From Cyanobacteria bacterium OH_PDB_112 (GTDB lineage Bacteria; Cyanobacteriota; Vampirovibrionia; Gastranaerophilales; CAJFVJ01): DNA of 10,835 nucleotides. Positions 1 to 6,589 of this stretch are shown here, in pieces. A model generated the notes under the pieces. It did no database searches. It saw only the letters and a list, made by a program, of their open reading frames with translations, and had not been told where the DNA came from. The stretch covers positions 1-10,835 of the forward strand of contig JAEWLZ010000067.1 of assembly GCA_023457295.1 (NCBI GenBank). Direction: 5' to 3'. Position 1 is the stretch's first letter. Each line of letters opens with the position of its first letter. Made by a program: the position numbers and the translations under genes.

Positions 1-252
1 TTAGTACAGAAATTAAAACAATTTGAACATAAAATAGTATTTTTGAAATGGGCAAGTGCATCAGAATTTGTCAAAATAAAATATGTGGGTAAAGATTTTT
101 TAGAATTTGATATTATAAATCCTGAAACTCTTGAATATGAAGAAACTGTTCTGCTTAATCCTGATTTGATTTTGGAAATAGTAACCTCAGGCACAGAAAT
201 TGGTCGGGTTGTTGCGGGATTATCCAGCAAAATAGAGCTTTTTGAAATTTAA
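1..252 (+). CDS. 3' end of a gene of unknown function (partial)
   Basis: The frame is open from the first base, so this is the C-terminal part (83 codons) of a gene that starts outside the window. A TTG at 43 could be read as a start, but the frame runs open through it and no Shine-Dalgarno site precedes it. The visible protein is acidic and rich in alternating hydrophobic residues (KIKYVGKDFLEFDIINPET), which suggests a small beta-rich fold. I see no membrane segment and no motif I can name. Its TAA stop at 250-252 overlaps the TAA stop of the convergent permease gene by sharing the palindrome TTAA (249-252), so there is no room for a terminator between the two genes. I am confident it is coding and do not know its function. 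Confidence 0.6.
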   Translation, partial: LVQKLKQFEHKIVFLKWASASEFVKIKYVGKDFLEFDIINPETLEYEETVLLNPDLILEIVTSGTEIGRVVAGLSSKIELFEI

Positions 253-1085
253 TTTTTTAAAGCGCCTTGATTTTGTCCTGCAATAAAGTATTTTTGCAAT
301 GCTAAGAAAAATATTAAAATAGGTATAGTAGAAATCACAGACCCTGCTGCTATGTAACGCCAGTTTGAGCTAAATACTCCCTGAAGGTGGTTTATTCCGA
401 CAGGAAGTGTAAACATTGTCTGCTTTGTCAAAACAATACTCGGCCAAAGGAATTCTCCCCAACATCCGACAAAAGTAAAAATCGCAAGCGTTGCCAAAGC
501 GGGTTTACTCATCGGCAAAAGTACTTTATACCAAAGCTGAAATGAGTTGCATCCGTCACAAATCGCTGCTTCATCCATTTCTTTGGGGATTCCCATATAA
601 GCCTGCCTCATAAGAAAAATCCCGAAAGCATTGACTGCAAAAGGCAAAATCAAACCCAAATATCCATTAAAATCTGAGACAGAATCAACAAGATTGAGCT
701 TTAGAACAATAAGATAAACCGGTATCATAATTACCTGAAAAGGCACCATAATCGTAGATAAAATAGCAAAAAATATAAAATTTTTGCCTCTGAATTTCAT
801 TCTTGCAAGAGGATAAGCCGCCAAAGATGAAAAAAGCATATTTAGAATAACCGTAACCGCAGCAACTATCAAGCTGTTCCAAATATAAGCCACAAAAGGA
901 ATTTGACGCCAAACCCCAGCATAACTTTCAAAAGTAATATGCCTTGGAATAATCTCGGGAGGATAAACGAAAATATTTTCACTTCCCGATTTTAAAGATG
1001 TCGAAAGTAGCCATAAAAAAGGTATTAAAGACACTGCGGCAAGAATTATAAGACTTATATGCATTAAAATATTTTTTGGTTTCAT
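249..1085 (-). CDS. Carbohydrate ABC transporter permease, MalG/UgpE type
   Basis: This is an inner-membrane subunit of a sugar-type ABC importer (CUT1 family, MalG/UgpE/LacG branch). The 278 residues match the usual length of about 275-280. The N-terminus has one membrane segment (about 8-28) followed by the typical LKSGSE and YPPEIIP stretch, and further hydrophobic segments follow. The cytoplasmic EAA loop that docks on the ATPase begins at residue 172 (EAAICDG) and ends at MSKP, 191-194. The C-terminus has the family ending with QKYFIAG. The ATG follows the upstream permease stop after 2 nt and has an AGGAT ribosome site (GATAGGATAAA before the start), so the two genes are co-transcribed and probably translationally coupled. 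The partner fits a heterodimer of MalF and MalG type. The substrate cannot be deduced: sugars, glycerol-3-phosphate or compatible solutes are all possible. Confidence 0.93.
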   Translation of the reverse strand: MKPKNILMHISLIILAAVSLIPFLWLLSTSLKSGSENIFVYPPEIIPRHITFESYAGVWRQIPFVAYIWNSLIVAAVTVILNMLFSSLAAYPLARMKFRGKNFIFFAILSTIMVPFQVIMIPVYLIVLKLNLVDSVSDFNGYLGLILPFAVNAFGIFLMRQAYMGIPKEMDEAAICDGCNSFQLWYKVLLPMSKPALATLAIFTFVGCWGEFLWPSIVLTKQTMFTLPVGINHLQGVFSSNWRYIAAGSVISTIPILIFFLALQKYFIAGQNQGALKN

Positions 1086-1087
1086 TT

Positions 1088-1960
1088 TTATCCTATCTGA
1101 TGCTGATTTTCAAAGAATTTTACATTTAATACCGACAATCCCATTGTTATTATCAAAAGAATTATCCCACAGGCAGAAGCCAGACCTATATCTAGATTTT
1201 CAAAAGCTTTTTGATAAATATAATAAACAATCGTCTTTGTGCTGTTCATCGGACCGCCTTGCGTCATTACATAAATTTCAACAAAAACTTTCATTGCACT
1301 TATAGAACTTATAACGGCAACAAGAGCAATGGTCGGCATAAGATGAGGGATGGTAATGGTAAGATGCTTACGCAAAACACTAGCCCCGTCTATATCACAA
1401 GCCTCATAAAGCTCCTTTGGAGCCGTTGTCAAAGCCGCAAGATAAATCATCGCATAATAACCGAGTCCTTTCCAAACAGTAAGCGCAATAACTGAATAAA
1501 TCGCAACATCAGGACTTGTCAGCCATTCTATTTTTGGAATTCCGAAAAAACTTATAAAATAATTTAAAAGCCCTTCATAACTGTAAAGCCACTTAAACGC
1601 AATCCCTGCAACAACAATAGAAATAATAACAGGAATATAGGAGATTACCCGATAAACAGTAATTCCTCGAATACTCTGACTCAAAAGAACAGCTATAACT
1701 ATTGGCAACACCACCAAAATAGGAACGGCTGCCGCCATAAAAATAAAAGTATTCCAAAGCACTTGCCAAAAAGCGGAGGAAGTCAAAAGCTGTCTGTAAT
1801 TATCAAAGCCTATCCAAACAGGGTGATAAAGACTATTATCAAAACTTTGAAAACTCAAAGAAAGACTCTCAAAAAATGGAATGAAAAAAAACAGTCCCAA
1901 AATAGTCATAGCAGGCAACAAAAAAAGAAAAGGCGTATATTTTGCATAGTAATTTTTCAT
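1088..1960 (-). CDS. Carbohydrate ABC transporter permease, MalF/UgpA type
   Basis: This is the other membrane subunit of the CUT1 importer. It has 290 residues and six or so hydrophobic segments (about 10-32, 70-94, 105-125, 152-175, 208-228, 256-279). The EAA loop starts at residue 186 (EACDIDGAS) and runs to PHLMP at 205-209. The stretch MTQGGPMNSTKT (232-243) before YYIYQKAF is the usual MalF/UgpA signature. It is the first gene of a two-gene unit. No substrate-binding protein or ATPase lies beside it; upstream is a divergent unknown gene. The ATG has no Shine-Dalgarno site but sits 6 nt behind a good -10 hexamer, so the message may be leaderless. The next internal ATG (residue 18) lies inside the first membrane segment and is unlikely to be the start. 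Confidence 0.93.
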   Translation of the reverse strand: MKNYYAKYTPFLFLLPAMTILGLFFFIPFFESLSLSFQSFDNSLYHPVWIGFDNYRQLLTSSAFWQVLWNTFIFMAAAVPILVVLPIVIAVLLSQSIRGITVYRVISYIPVIISIVVAGIAFKWLYSYEGLLNYFISFFGIPKIEWLTSPDVAIYSVIALTVWKGLGYYAMIYLAALTTAPKELYEACDIDGASVLRKHLTITIPHLMPTIALVAVISSISAMKVFVEIYVMTQGGPMNSTKTIVYYIYQKAFENLDIGLASACGIILLIITMGLSVLNVKFFENQHQIG

Positions 1961-1966
1961 AAAACT

Positions 1967-1994
1967 ATTATATCAATTCTTTTCGAAATGTAAA
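1967..1994 (-). promoter_or_regulatory. Sigma-70-like promoter of the permease pair, apparently leaderless
   Basis: On the minus strand TTTACA (1994-1989) is followed after 16 nt by a perfect TATAAT (1972-1967), then AGTTTT, then the ATG at 1960. Transcription normally starts about 7 nt after the -10, so the first base of the message would be at or next to the A of the start codon. The absence of any purine-rich ribosome site fits this. The match is by eye. Confidence 0.6.
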
Positions 1995-2071
1995 AAAAAT
2001 CCTTTAAATATAATATTCCTCCTTCTTTTCAGATAAAATATAAAGTATCAACTCATATAAGGAGAGAGGAT

Positions 2072-2542
2072 TTGGACGCAAAAATTCAGGAAAAAGAAAC
2101 ATTCAAAGTAATTGCGGATTACGCAACAAACCTTGAATCAGAAAATTTTAATGTGCTAGGCACTTCTTCAATGGTTGCAAGAAGTGATGTTCCTGCTTCA
2201 CATGTAAAAATTGCAGACAGTTTTATGCTTATCAAAAAACTGTTCGGTTTTTCGGCTGTACACAGCAAAATCAGCTTTGACGAGAGAAAACTTTTAGCAA
2301 GTTTCAACTTTAATACACTTGAAACTTCAACAATATCAGAAATTAATACAGAAATCCTGACTCTCAAAAATTGGAATGAATCCGGAGACAAAAGACGTCA
2401 AAAAGCCTCTGAAGATATTATGCAAATTAGAGCAAAAGAATTGAAATATCTGATTTCAACAAGTTATCGTGAAATCACTGATGAAAGATTTAACGGATAT
2501 AAAGCCCTTGAAAGATACTTTGCGATAATCACAAAATACTAA
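2072..2542 (+). CDS. Hypothetical protein, 156 aa, TTG start
   Basis: I do not recognise this protein. It is soluble, with no signal peptide or membrane segment, and looks mixed alpha/beta with a charged, probably helical C-terminal half (about 100-150, rich in E, K and R). The TTG start is supported by a strong AAGGAG at 2059-2064, seven nt upstream, and no better in-frame start is nearby. It is divergent from the permease pair (111-nt intergenic region) and converges on the small-protein operon with only 19 nt between stops. Its purine-rich leader resembles those of the small orphan proteins at 3422 and 8705, but the protein lacks their N-terminal F-x-x-G motif. Coding is likely from length, ribosome site and fit between neighbours. 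Function is unknown. Confidence 0.72.
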   Translation: MDAKIQEKETFKVIADYATNLESENFNVLGTSSMVARSDVPASHVKIADSFMLIKKLFGFSAVHSKISFDERKLLASFNFNTLETSTISEINTEILTLKNWNESGDKRRQKASEDIMQIRAKELKYLISTSYREITDERFNGYKALERYFAIITKY

Positions 2543-2561
2543 ACATAAAATAAAGGGACAC

Positions 2562-2987
2562 TTATTTATCTTTCAGTCCGATTGCTGCACCATATATTCT
2601 ATTATATAAGCCCGTAAGAAAAGGTTCTGCGGCTTTATAATCATCTGGCGTGTCAAGAGCTGAATAATTCGGTTCAATCTCTGTTGATTGTTTTATTGAA
2701 TAAGCATAAAAATCCAACTTTTTTGCGGATATAGATAAGATATCCCCTTCTTTTGTTACAAGATGTGTAACATCATCATCTTGACCTTTAAAAGAAAAAT
2801 CTCCTTTTGTTATTTTTTCAAATATATTTAGCAAGGTTCTGTGTTCTGTTATAGGATTAAATTCTTTAGTTATAGAAGGAACAACATCCGAAATAGAACT
2901 CATATGAAAGCCTGAACCAAAAGATGTGCGGGGTTTTGCCTGAACCGATGCATTATTTTGCTGAAAACTTGAAACTCTGTTAATCAT
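2562..2987 (-). CDS. Small orphan protein with N-terminal SFxxG motif (paralogue of 3033-3422)
   Basis: This 141-residue protein matches no family I know. It begins MINRV, has QNNA at 10-13 and RTSFGSG at 20-26. The body carries EHRTLLNIFEKITKGDFSF (48-66), which aligns with EHSNLLDVLVKVAKGDFKF in the next gene upstream, and both end in a probable helix. There is no signal peptide or membrane segment. It is the second gene of a two-gene minus-strand unit, 45 nt behind its paralogue, and has its own AAGGAAAGAGAG ribosome site. The N-terminal 25 residues look like a flexible leader or tag before a small domain. The paralogy is direct evidence that it is a real gene; its role is unknown. Confidence 0.75.
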   Translation of the reverse strand: MINRVSSFQQNNASVQAKPRTSFGSGFHMSSISDVVPSITKEFNPITEHRTLLNIFEKITKGDFSFKGQDDDVTHLVTKEGDILSISAKKLDFYAYSIKQSTEIEPNYSALDTPDDYKAAEPFLTGLYNRIYGAAIGLKDK

Positions 2988-3032
2988 TTTTCTCTCTTTC
3001 CTTAATTTTTATTTTGCTATAATTACGAAGTA

Positions 3033-3422
3033 TTAAACTTTAGGTATCGAATTTACTAAAAGATCTAATATTTTTCCATATGTTTGAGCAATAGGAGTTT
3101 TTCTGCCAAGATCTTTTTTCATAAAATAAAATTCCTCATCTTTTTTGGGGAAAAATCTCAAAATATCAAAATTTGGAGAAACAAAAATAGCTTGATTTTG
3201 CTCGGAAGTTTTGAATTTCAACCAAGCTAAATCTTTAGATTCAAATTTAAAATCACCTTTTGCTACCTTTACTAATACATCTAATAAATTACTATGTTCT
3301 TCTAAAGGTTTTAATTGCTTTGAGCAAGATAAATTCGCATAAATGCCAGTTCCAAAAGATGTGCGGCTTTTTGTTTGTATTTTTGCATTATTTTGCTTAA
3401 GCCCTGCTACTCTATTAATCAT
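3033..3422 (-). CDS. Small orphan protein with N-terminal SFxxG motif (paralogue of 2562-2987)
   Basis: This 129-residue protein is of unknown function. Shared with the downstream paralogue are MINRV at 1-5, QNNA at 10-13, RTSFG(S/T)G at 20-26, and an EH..LL....K..KGDF.F block (here 42-60). The C-terminal halves diverge much more, here charged and aromatic (FFPKKDEEFYFMKK). The DNA is also conserved at the 5' end: CAAAATAATGCA and CGCACATCTTTTGG occur in both genes, which suggests a fairly recent tandem duplication or constraint on the leader. The ATG has a GAGGAAAGAGAGAG leader. It is the first gene of the unit, and a bipartite element shared with the 8046-8705 gene lies 58-101 nt upstream. 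Confidence 0.75.
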   Translation of the reverse strand: MINRVAGLKQNNAKIQTKSRTSFGTGIYANLSCSKQLKPLEEHSNLLDVLVKVAKGDFKFESKDLAWLKFKTSEQNQAIFVSPNFDILRFFPKKDEEFYFMKKDLGRKTPIAQTYGKILDLLVNSIPKV

Positions 3423-3479
3423 TTTTCTCTCTCTTTCCTCTTTTCTTTTTATATATAGCCAATTCTAAAACCCCTCAAA

Positions 3480-3523
3480 AAAAGCATGTGCTAGTTAACA
3501 TAAAATTATTTACATTTTTTAAT
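3480..3523 (-). promoter_or_regulatory. Bipartite upstream element, copy 1
   Basis: On the plus strand this reads AAAAGCATGTGCTA (3480-3493), 15 nt of unrelated sequence, then TTTACATTTTTTAAT (3509-3523). Both boxes recur base for base, at the same 15-nt spacing, at 8759-8802 upstream of another gene of the same motif group. The near box ends 57 nt before the ATG at 3422. Between it and the gene lie TTGAGG, 17 nt and TATATA, a weak promoter candidate. The element would then lie just upstream of the -35, as an activator site would. It could instead be the promoter of an alternative sigma factor. Confidence 0.55.
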
Positions 3524-3534
3524 ATTAAAATTTT

Positions 3535-3564
3535 AATAAAAAAGAGGCGACATTGCGCCTCTTT
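3535..3564 (-). terminator. Rho-independent terminator of the ribonucleotide reductase gene
   Basis: A perfect 9-bp stem (AAAGAGGCG / CGCCTCTTT) with a 6-nt loop lies at 3541-3564. On the minus strand it runs into a T-rich tail (TTTTTTATT). It follows the reductase stop at 3592 by about 28 nt and separates that gene from the small-protein operon. Confidence 0.85.
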
Positions 3565-3591
3565 AAATCTATACCCTAAAAACCCTTAAAC

Positions 3592-5550
3592 TTAAGAACA
3601 GCCTGAAGCTCCGCAGTTAAGACATAAGTAGCATCCTTCAGAATACTGGATTTTATGCCCGCATTCTTTACAGATTACTTCTTTCATTACACATTCTTCT
3701 TCGATATCTTTAATTTCGATTTTTTCCGCGGCAGATTTTTCGCTTGAAGTACTCATTGGCTGGAATGTGCGAGAATTGTTACGGTAAACCGTAATTCCCT
3801 TAAGGTTATATTCATGCGCCAAATAGTAAGTTTTTTCGATATCTTCTCTTGTTGCGTCTTCCTCAAAATTTACTGTTTTTGATACAGCGTTATCTGTATG
3901 AAGTTGGAATGCCGCCTGCATTTTAACATGCCACTCAGGAGATACATCATGAGCTGTTGCAAAAGTTGTTTCAACATTAGAAGGAACTCCTTCCACACCC
4001 TTTATGCTTCCATGATTATCAGAAATAGCTCTCATAAGCTCTTTTGAATATATACCTTCTTTTTTGCAATGCTCTTCAAATATAGAATTAACTTCTATCA
4101 TCTCTGTACCGTCCATTACGTTACGCATAAACACAAGCCCGAATAACGGTTCAACTCCGCCTGAAGCTCCTGCTATCATGCTTATTGTACCTGTCGGCGC
4201 AATACATGTTGTGGTAGCATTTCTGATACCTGTTTTGGCTATACGGGCATCAAGTTCTGCCCACTGCTCATCTTTTATAACGCCTGCTGATTTGCCTGCA
4301 TATTTTTTAGTTAAAAAATTCTGACCGTCATAAATGCTTCCTTTAAAGTTTTTGAAAGCCCCGCGAATTTCTGCAAGTTCAATAGCTTTGACTTTAGAAT
4401 GATAGTCAATAAATTCAAACACCTTATATGCTAAATCAACACCTTCTTGAGAATTGTAAGCAATGCCAAGCATCATAAGCATATCCGCCCAGCCCATTAC
4501 ACCAAGACCTATCTTACGGTTATTTTGAACCATCTCAGATATCTGAGGAAGCGGATAATTATTTACAGTAATAACATTATCCAAGAAATGAATAGATGTT
4601 TTTGTAACTTCCGCTAATCTATCCCAATCGATTTTGCCACCAACAACAAACTTGCCTAGATTGATAGAACCTAAATTACAAGCCTCATAAGGAAGCAATG
4701 GTACTTCGCCGCAAGGATTTGTGGATTCTATTTCACCAATCAAAGGAGTTGGATTATCAGCATTCATAGTATCAATAAAAACAATGCCAGGTTCACCGTT
4801 TCTCCAAGCACCATCGATAATAAGGTCGAATACTTGTTTTGCGTTAACTTTTTTACAAGGCTGTTTTGAGCGAGGATGAATCAATTCGTAGTCCCCTCCG
4901 GCTTTAACAGCTTCCATAAATTTGTCGGTCAAAGCAACCGAAATATTGAAATTATTCAGTTTTGAACCGTCTGCTTTCGCTTCTATAAATTCTAAAATAT
5001 CAGGATGATCTACACGCAAAATACCCATATTTGCACCGCGACGAGTTCCGCCTTGTTTGATAGCTTCAGTTGCAGCATTAAATACTTCCATAAAGGAAAC
5101 AGGACCTGATGACACACCCATTGTGGATTTTACGATGTCATTTTTAGGACGAAGTCTTGAAAACGAAAATCCTGTTCCGCCGCCGCTTTTATGAATTAGA
5201 GCGGTATTTTTAATTGTGTCAAAAATAGCCTCGATAGAATCTTCCACAGGAAGAACAAAACAAGCTGACAATTGACCCAATTCTCGACCCGCATTCATTA
5301 ATGTAGGTGAATTAGGCATAAAACTTTTATTAAGCATAAAGTCTAAAAACTTCTGCGTTGTTTTTTCTGCTTCTTCCTGAGATACTCCATACTGCATGTC
5401 AGCATCTCCGATAGCTTTTGCAACTCTTTTAAACAACTCGTAAGGAGTTTCTAAAGGAGTACCGTCTTTATCTCTTTTTAAATATCTTTTTTCCAATACG
5501 GTAATTGCGTTTTGCGAAAATTCCGTTAATTCTTCCAAATTTGAAGCCAC
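3592..5550 (-). CDS. nrdJ: Adenosylcobalamin-dependent (class II) ribonucleoside-diphosphate reductase
   Basis: It makes deoxyribonucleotides from ribonucleotides by thiyl-radical chemistry started from adenosylcobalamin, so it needs no oxygen and suits an anaerobe. Of 652 residues, the key cysteines can be placed by comparison with the Thermotoga enzyme: the radical cysteine in NPCGE is C280 (N278, E282), and the redox pair is C97 (LSACFVLP) and C291 (YEACNLGSINL). The 11-residue gap between C280 and C291 is the expected one. Other family stretches are GGGTGFSFSRLRP, QGGTRRGANMG and APTGTISMIAGASGG. The C-terminus is a cysteine cluster (C627, C630, C640, C643, C646, C651), read as a zinc-ribbon-like tail carrying the cysteines that re-reduce the active site. 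The start is GTG with a GGGAGGAG ribosome site 11 nt upstream. The gene is a single-gene unit, with no nrdR or partner gene nearby. Confidence 0.97.
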   Translation of the reverse strand: MASNLEELTEFSQNAITVLEKRYLKRDKDGTPLETPYELFKRVAKAIGDADMQYGVSQEEAEKTTQKFLDFMLNKSFMPNSPTLMNAGRELGQLSACFVLPVEDSIEAIFDTIKNTALIHKSGGGTGFSFSRLRPKNDIVKSTMGVSSGPVSFMEVFNAATEAIKQGGTRRGANMGILRVDHPDILEFIEAKADGSKLNNFNISVALTDKFMEAVKAGGDYELIHPRSKQPCKKVNAKQVFDLIIDGAWRNGEPGIVFIDTMNADNPTPLIGEIESTNPCGEVPLLPYEACNLGSINLGKFVVGGKIDWDRLAEVTKTSIHFLDNVITVNNYPLPQISEMVQNNRKIGLGVMGWADMLMMLGIAYNSQEGVDLAYKVFEFIDYHSKVKAIELAEIRGAFKNFKGSIYDGQNFLTKKYAGKSAGVIKDEQWAELDARIAKTGIRNATTTCIAPTGTISMIAGASGGVEPLFGLVFMRNVMDGTEMIEVNSIFEEHCKKEGIYSKELMRAISDNHGSIKGVEGVPSNVETTFATAHDVSPEWHVKMQAAFQLHTDNAVSKTVNFEEDATREDIEKTYYLAHEYNLKGITVYRNNSRTFQPMSTSSEKSAAEKIEIKDIEEECVMKEVICKECGHKIQYSEGCYLCLNCGASGCS

Positions 5551-5602
5551 TTTATTTTATTCTCCTCCCAATGTATTGCTGTATTTTTTGTTTTCAAAAT
5601 TT

Positions 5603-5627
5603 ATATATCAGTACATGCATGATATAT
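5603..5627. promoter_or_regulatory. Inverted repeat upstream of nrdJ, possible operator
   Basis: ATATATCA (5603-5610) and TGATATAT (5620-5627) form a perfect 8-bp inverted repeat around a 9-nt centre, about 55-75 nt before the nrdJ GTG. The position suits a repressor site. The AT-rich core recalls NrdR boxes, but the ACAC/GTGT flanks of the usual box are missing and the spacing is not that of an NrdR box pair, so I do not name the regulator. Confidence 0.3.
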
Positions 5628-5757
5628 GCTAAAAGCAGATAAAGAAACATGTTTGGGCGATTTTTTTTTAAAAAAATAACAAATTCCCCCTACAATTCAG
5701 CAATGCTAAGGCAAAATAATGTTAAGCGAGTTGTTACATTTCACTAAAACGCTGAAA

Positions 5758-5785
5758 AGCATGCCATGTAAGGTTTTGGCATGCT
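5758..5785. other. Strong orphan hairpin
   Basis: AGCATGCCA (5758-5766) pairs perfectly with TGGCATGCT (5777-5785) across a 10-nt loop. Neither side has a long T tract (four T on the minus side) and no gene ends nearby, so it is not an obvious terminator. It may be part of an RNA structure or a protein-binding palindrome (each arm contains GCATGC). Confidence 0.4.
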
Positions 5786-5947
5786 TGTTGTCTCAGTTGG
5801 GTTTTGACTTGTTAACAAAACTTAAAACCTCAAAAATAGCTAATAATACTGCAAATGCTGAATCAGGGCATGAACGGCTATTTTAAAGTAATCTATAAGA
5901 TTAGCCCCGGACAAAAAAAAAGGTTATTATAATAATGTAAAAAGAAA

Positions 5948-5967
5948 TCCTCGCTGAAAAACGAGGA
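5948..5967 (+). promoter_or_regulatory. Hairpin in the leader of the TPR gene
   Basis: TCCTCG (5948-5953) pairs with CGAGGA (5962-5967) around an 8-nt A-rich loop, 37 nt before the ATG. It is small and has no T tract. It may be simple 5' leader structure; no known regulatory RNA is recognised. Confidence 0.25.
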
Positions 5968-6003
5968 AATCACGGGATAATTTTGGGGATTAGGATAAAA
6001 TAA

Positions 6004-6531
6004 ATGAATAATAGAGGTTTTAAAGTCAGGGATATTAATGCACACAGGATTTACAAGGAAGTAGAATCCGAAGCTATGCATACATGCAACTACGGAAAAT
6101 TACTGCCAAAAATACAAGAAGTGACAAAAGCAGATCCTTTATTTGATAAAGCATATGTCCTTCAAGGAGAAATATTTTTATCATTAAACAGATTTAATGA
6201 TGCTATAAAAGTTTTTGACAAAGCTTTGTTGGCAAATCCTGCAAATGCAAGAGCATACGCGGCAAAAGCCCTTATTTATGACATCAAAAATTTTAATGAA
6301 AAAGCTCTTGAATACTGCAACAAAGCTCTTGAATGCGTAAACTCTAATGAATCGGAACTTTTGGCATCATTGTTTGACCAAAAATTAACTATTTTGAGCA
6401 AAATTAAAGATAATGAAGCAATTAATCTCACGTTGTCATCAGCCGAAAAAATGCTTCCCGTAAAAGAGTTTGAATACTTGAATGATTTTTATGCCCAAGA
6501 AGCTAAAATAAAACTTTTTGCTATTTCATAA
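6004..6531 (+). CDS. Small TPR-repeat protein
   Basis: This 175-residue soluble protein has two clear tetratricopeptide repeats: about 48-81 (AYVLQGEIFLSLNRFNDAIK, ending ANP) and about 82-114 (ARAYAAKALIYDIKNFNEKA). A degenerate helical pair lies before them and more helices follow. Such repeats form a concave surface for protein binding; no catalytic domain, signal peptide or membrane anchor is present. The ATG has AGGA about 8 nt upstream. It is a single-gene unit, divergent from nrdJ across a long intergenic region, and shares a bidirectional terminator with glyQ. The binding partner cannot be told from the sequence. Confidence 0.88.
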   Translation: MNNRGFKVRDINAHRIYKEVESEAMHTCNYGKLLPKIQEVTKADPLFDKAYVLQGEIFLSLNRFNDAIKVFDKALLANPANARAYAAKALIYDIKNFNEKALEYCNKALECVNSNESELLASLFDQKLTILSKIKDNEAINLTLSSAEKMLPVKEFEYLNDFYAQEAKIKLFAIS

Positions 6532-6550
6532 AAAAATACAAAATATATTT

Positions 6551-6584
6551 AAAAAGCCCGTTTTGAATATAAAACGGGCTTTTT
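6551..6584. terminator. Bidirectional rho-independent terminator
   Basis: A perfect 14-bp stem, AAAAAGCCCGTTTT with AAAACGGGCTTTTT, encloses a 6-nt loop (6565-6570). Its A- and T-rich ends serve either strand. It lies between the convergent TPR gene (stop at 6531) and glyQ (stop at 6590). Confidence 0.93.
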
Positions 6585-6589
6585 AGTAT

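Larger units (their letters stand above)
5628..6003. other. Long intergenic region with several hairpins, no gene seen
   Basis: Between the nrdJ operator candidate and the TPR gene there is no convincing reading frame. It holds a T9A7 tract (5661-5676). It also holds a 9-bp perfect hairpin (5758-5785), AATAGC (5836-5841) pairing with GCTATT (5877-5882), a small TAATC/GATTA hairpin (5889-5903), and a 6-bp stem in the TPR leader. TATAAT is readable on both strands around 5926-5933, without a good -35 on either. This could be a structured nrdJ leader of about 370 nt, a small RNA, or decayed sequence. I found no tRNA, and no cobalamin riboswitch core or tmRNA landmarks. Confidence 0.35.

Noticed and set aside
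1211..1993. Two plus-strand reading frames (1211-1495 and 1763-1993) opposite the MalF-type permease
   Set aside because: Both are shadows of a well-conserved membrane protein gene. Their products are low-complexity and have no translation signals.
2119..2391. Minus-strand reading frame opposite the 2072-2542 gene
   Set aside because: The plus-strand frame is longer, has a strong ribosome site and fits the gene spacing. The minus frame has no such support.
4064..4324. Plus-strand reading frame inside nrdJ
   Set aside because: It is antisense to a fully conserved part of the reductase and has no ribosome site or family resemblance.
5700..5910. tmRNA or tRNA on the minus strand, suggested by GGGGCTAAT near 5900
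   Set aside because: There is no T-loop of GGTTCAANTCC type, no CCA-adjacent acceptor end and no recognisable tag reading frame.
5551..5930. Cobalamin riboswitch in front of nrdJ
   Set aside because: Neither strand shows the conserved core or the GCCACTG word, and the few B12-box-like letters around 5780-5800 are too loose to count.
5893..6081. Minus-strand reading frame overlapping the start of the TPR gene
   Set aside because: It is Phe/Tyr-rich antisense of an A+T-rich leader, with no ribosome site and overlapping a clear TPR start.
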